Below, one piece after another: positions 15,066-15,373 of a stretch of 15,373 nucleotides of DNA (position 1 is the stretch's first letter; each line of letters opens with the position of its first letter). The notes under the pieces were generated by a model. The model made no database searches, was not told the DNA's origin, and worked only from the letters and a program-made list of their open reading frames with translations. The position numbers and the translations under genes were made by a program. The DNA comes from Bacteroidia bacterium. Its GTDB lineage: Bacteria > Bacteroidota > Bacteroidia > Bacteroidales > VadinHA17. The stretch covers positions 1-15,373 of the forward strand of contig JAPLEC010000204.1 of assembly GCA_026391515.1 (NCBI GenBank). The letters are read 5' to 3'.

Positions 15066-15094
15066 CTTAATTTGTAATCCAAGAGCAAATTAAG
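15057..15094. terminator. Two overlapping, mutually exclusive hairpins at the sigma gene stop
   Basis: TTGGATTA (15057-15064) pairs with TAATCCAA (15075-15082). CTTAATTTG (15066-15074), the loop of that hairpin, pairs perfectly with CAAATTAAG (15086-15094). The first hairpin includes the sigma stop codon. Connecting loops of 1 and 3 nt look too short for both stems at once, so they are probably alternatives. The site lies between convergent frames and may end transcription, but it has no T-run. Confidence 0.5.
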
Positions 15095-15371
15095 TGTAAT
15101 GCTCAGTTTGACCGGATTTTCCACCCCTGAGTACACTTCCCAGAACCGATTCACATAATTTAATATCATTGCTATCGAGATCATGAATCCGAACCGGGAG
15201 CACCCTGCTTGCCACATTACCATTTGACAGTTTTACCTTCAGTCCAAACTGATCTTGAGATGCCTGTTCAACGAATGCCTTAAACTCTCGTTCCCATGCA
15301 AATTATTTAGGATCGCAGTAGGTGCGGGATATTATTGGGATAAAAACAAGGCATTTAAGTTTATCCTTCAG
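15090..15371 (-). pseudogene. Remnant of a third TIR-TPR gene, with nonsense codon and truncation
   Basis: On the minus strand from 15371 the frame reads LKDKLKCLVFIPIISRTYCDPK, a TAA stop (15305-15303), then FAWEREFKAFVEQASQDQFG...NGNVASRVLPVRIHDLD...GSVLRG. This aligns to residues 68-150 of the intact TIR protein at 413. The stop replaces Ser90; the Glu96 equivalent remains, and His95 is Arg. Similarity ends at about 15123 and the frame closes at 15090-15092 after unrelated residues (GKSGQTEHYT). The missing TM, TolB-like and TPR parts make it non-functional. The 5' part lies beyond the window. At the break the + strand reads TTTGACCGGATTTTCCACC, reminiscent of the TGACCA/CCGGA repeats beside the intact copy. 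Confidence 0.85.
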
Positions 15372-15373
15372 TG

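Noticed and set aside
15057..15094. H-type pseudoknot at the end of the sigma gene
   Set aside because: The pairing topology fits, but the 1-nt and 3-nt connecting loops are too short to span 9-bp and 8-bp stems together; alternative hairpins are more likely.

Overview
The window looks like an accessory region of a Bacteroidota chromosome (AT-rich; best guess an environmental Bacteroidales-like lineage). Evidence: promoters of the form TTTG-N20-TAnnTTTG with no clear Shine-Dalgarno, a short 287-residue RpoD-type sigma factor, a membrane-anchored LytTR regulator, an IS982 element, and a TIR/TolB-like/TPR protein whose opening (MPSIIEGYSYDIFISYRQ) is typical of this phylum.

Layout. 1-412: a leader with TGACCA-type repeats, a 12-bp stem-loop, an 11-bp tandem repeat, a near-palindrome and a promoter. 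413-2836 (+): an intact transmembrane TIR-TolB-TPR gene. 2837-3011: repeats and inverted repeats between convergent genes. 3012-9782 (-): a 2256-residue exported protein with about 38 WD40-type blades and a C-terminal caspase-like domain that keeps its His/Cys dyad. 9783-10334: a strong stem-loop, then a second diverged copy of the TIR leader and promoter, ending in a 20-codon TIR stub. 10428-11924 (-): a cobalamin-binding-type radical SAM enzyme. 12074-12916 (-): a LytTR membrane regulator. 12947-13984: an inactivated IS982 element sitting 30 bp in front of the LytTR start. 14202-15065 (+): a divergent sigma factor. 15090-15371 (-): an easily missed broken third TIR paralogue, whose 5' part lies outside the window.

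How the pieces relate. The intact TIR protein should have its TIR domain in the cytoplasm, one membrane helix, and its TolB-like/TPR part outside. The WD40 protein joins a sensor-like propeller array to a protease-like domain. TIR and caspase-like domains are both known effectors of bacterial immunity and regulated cell death, so these convergent neighbours could be part of a stress or defence island; no functional link is shown by the sequence. The clearest new signal is the conserved leader: two 283-bp copies keep a stem by compensatory change, the tandem repeat, the palindrome and the promoter, although one now drives only a stub. Three TIR loci (one intact, two broken), TGACCA...CCGGA repeats and a dead insertion sequence show a region shaped by duplication and decay.
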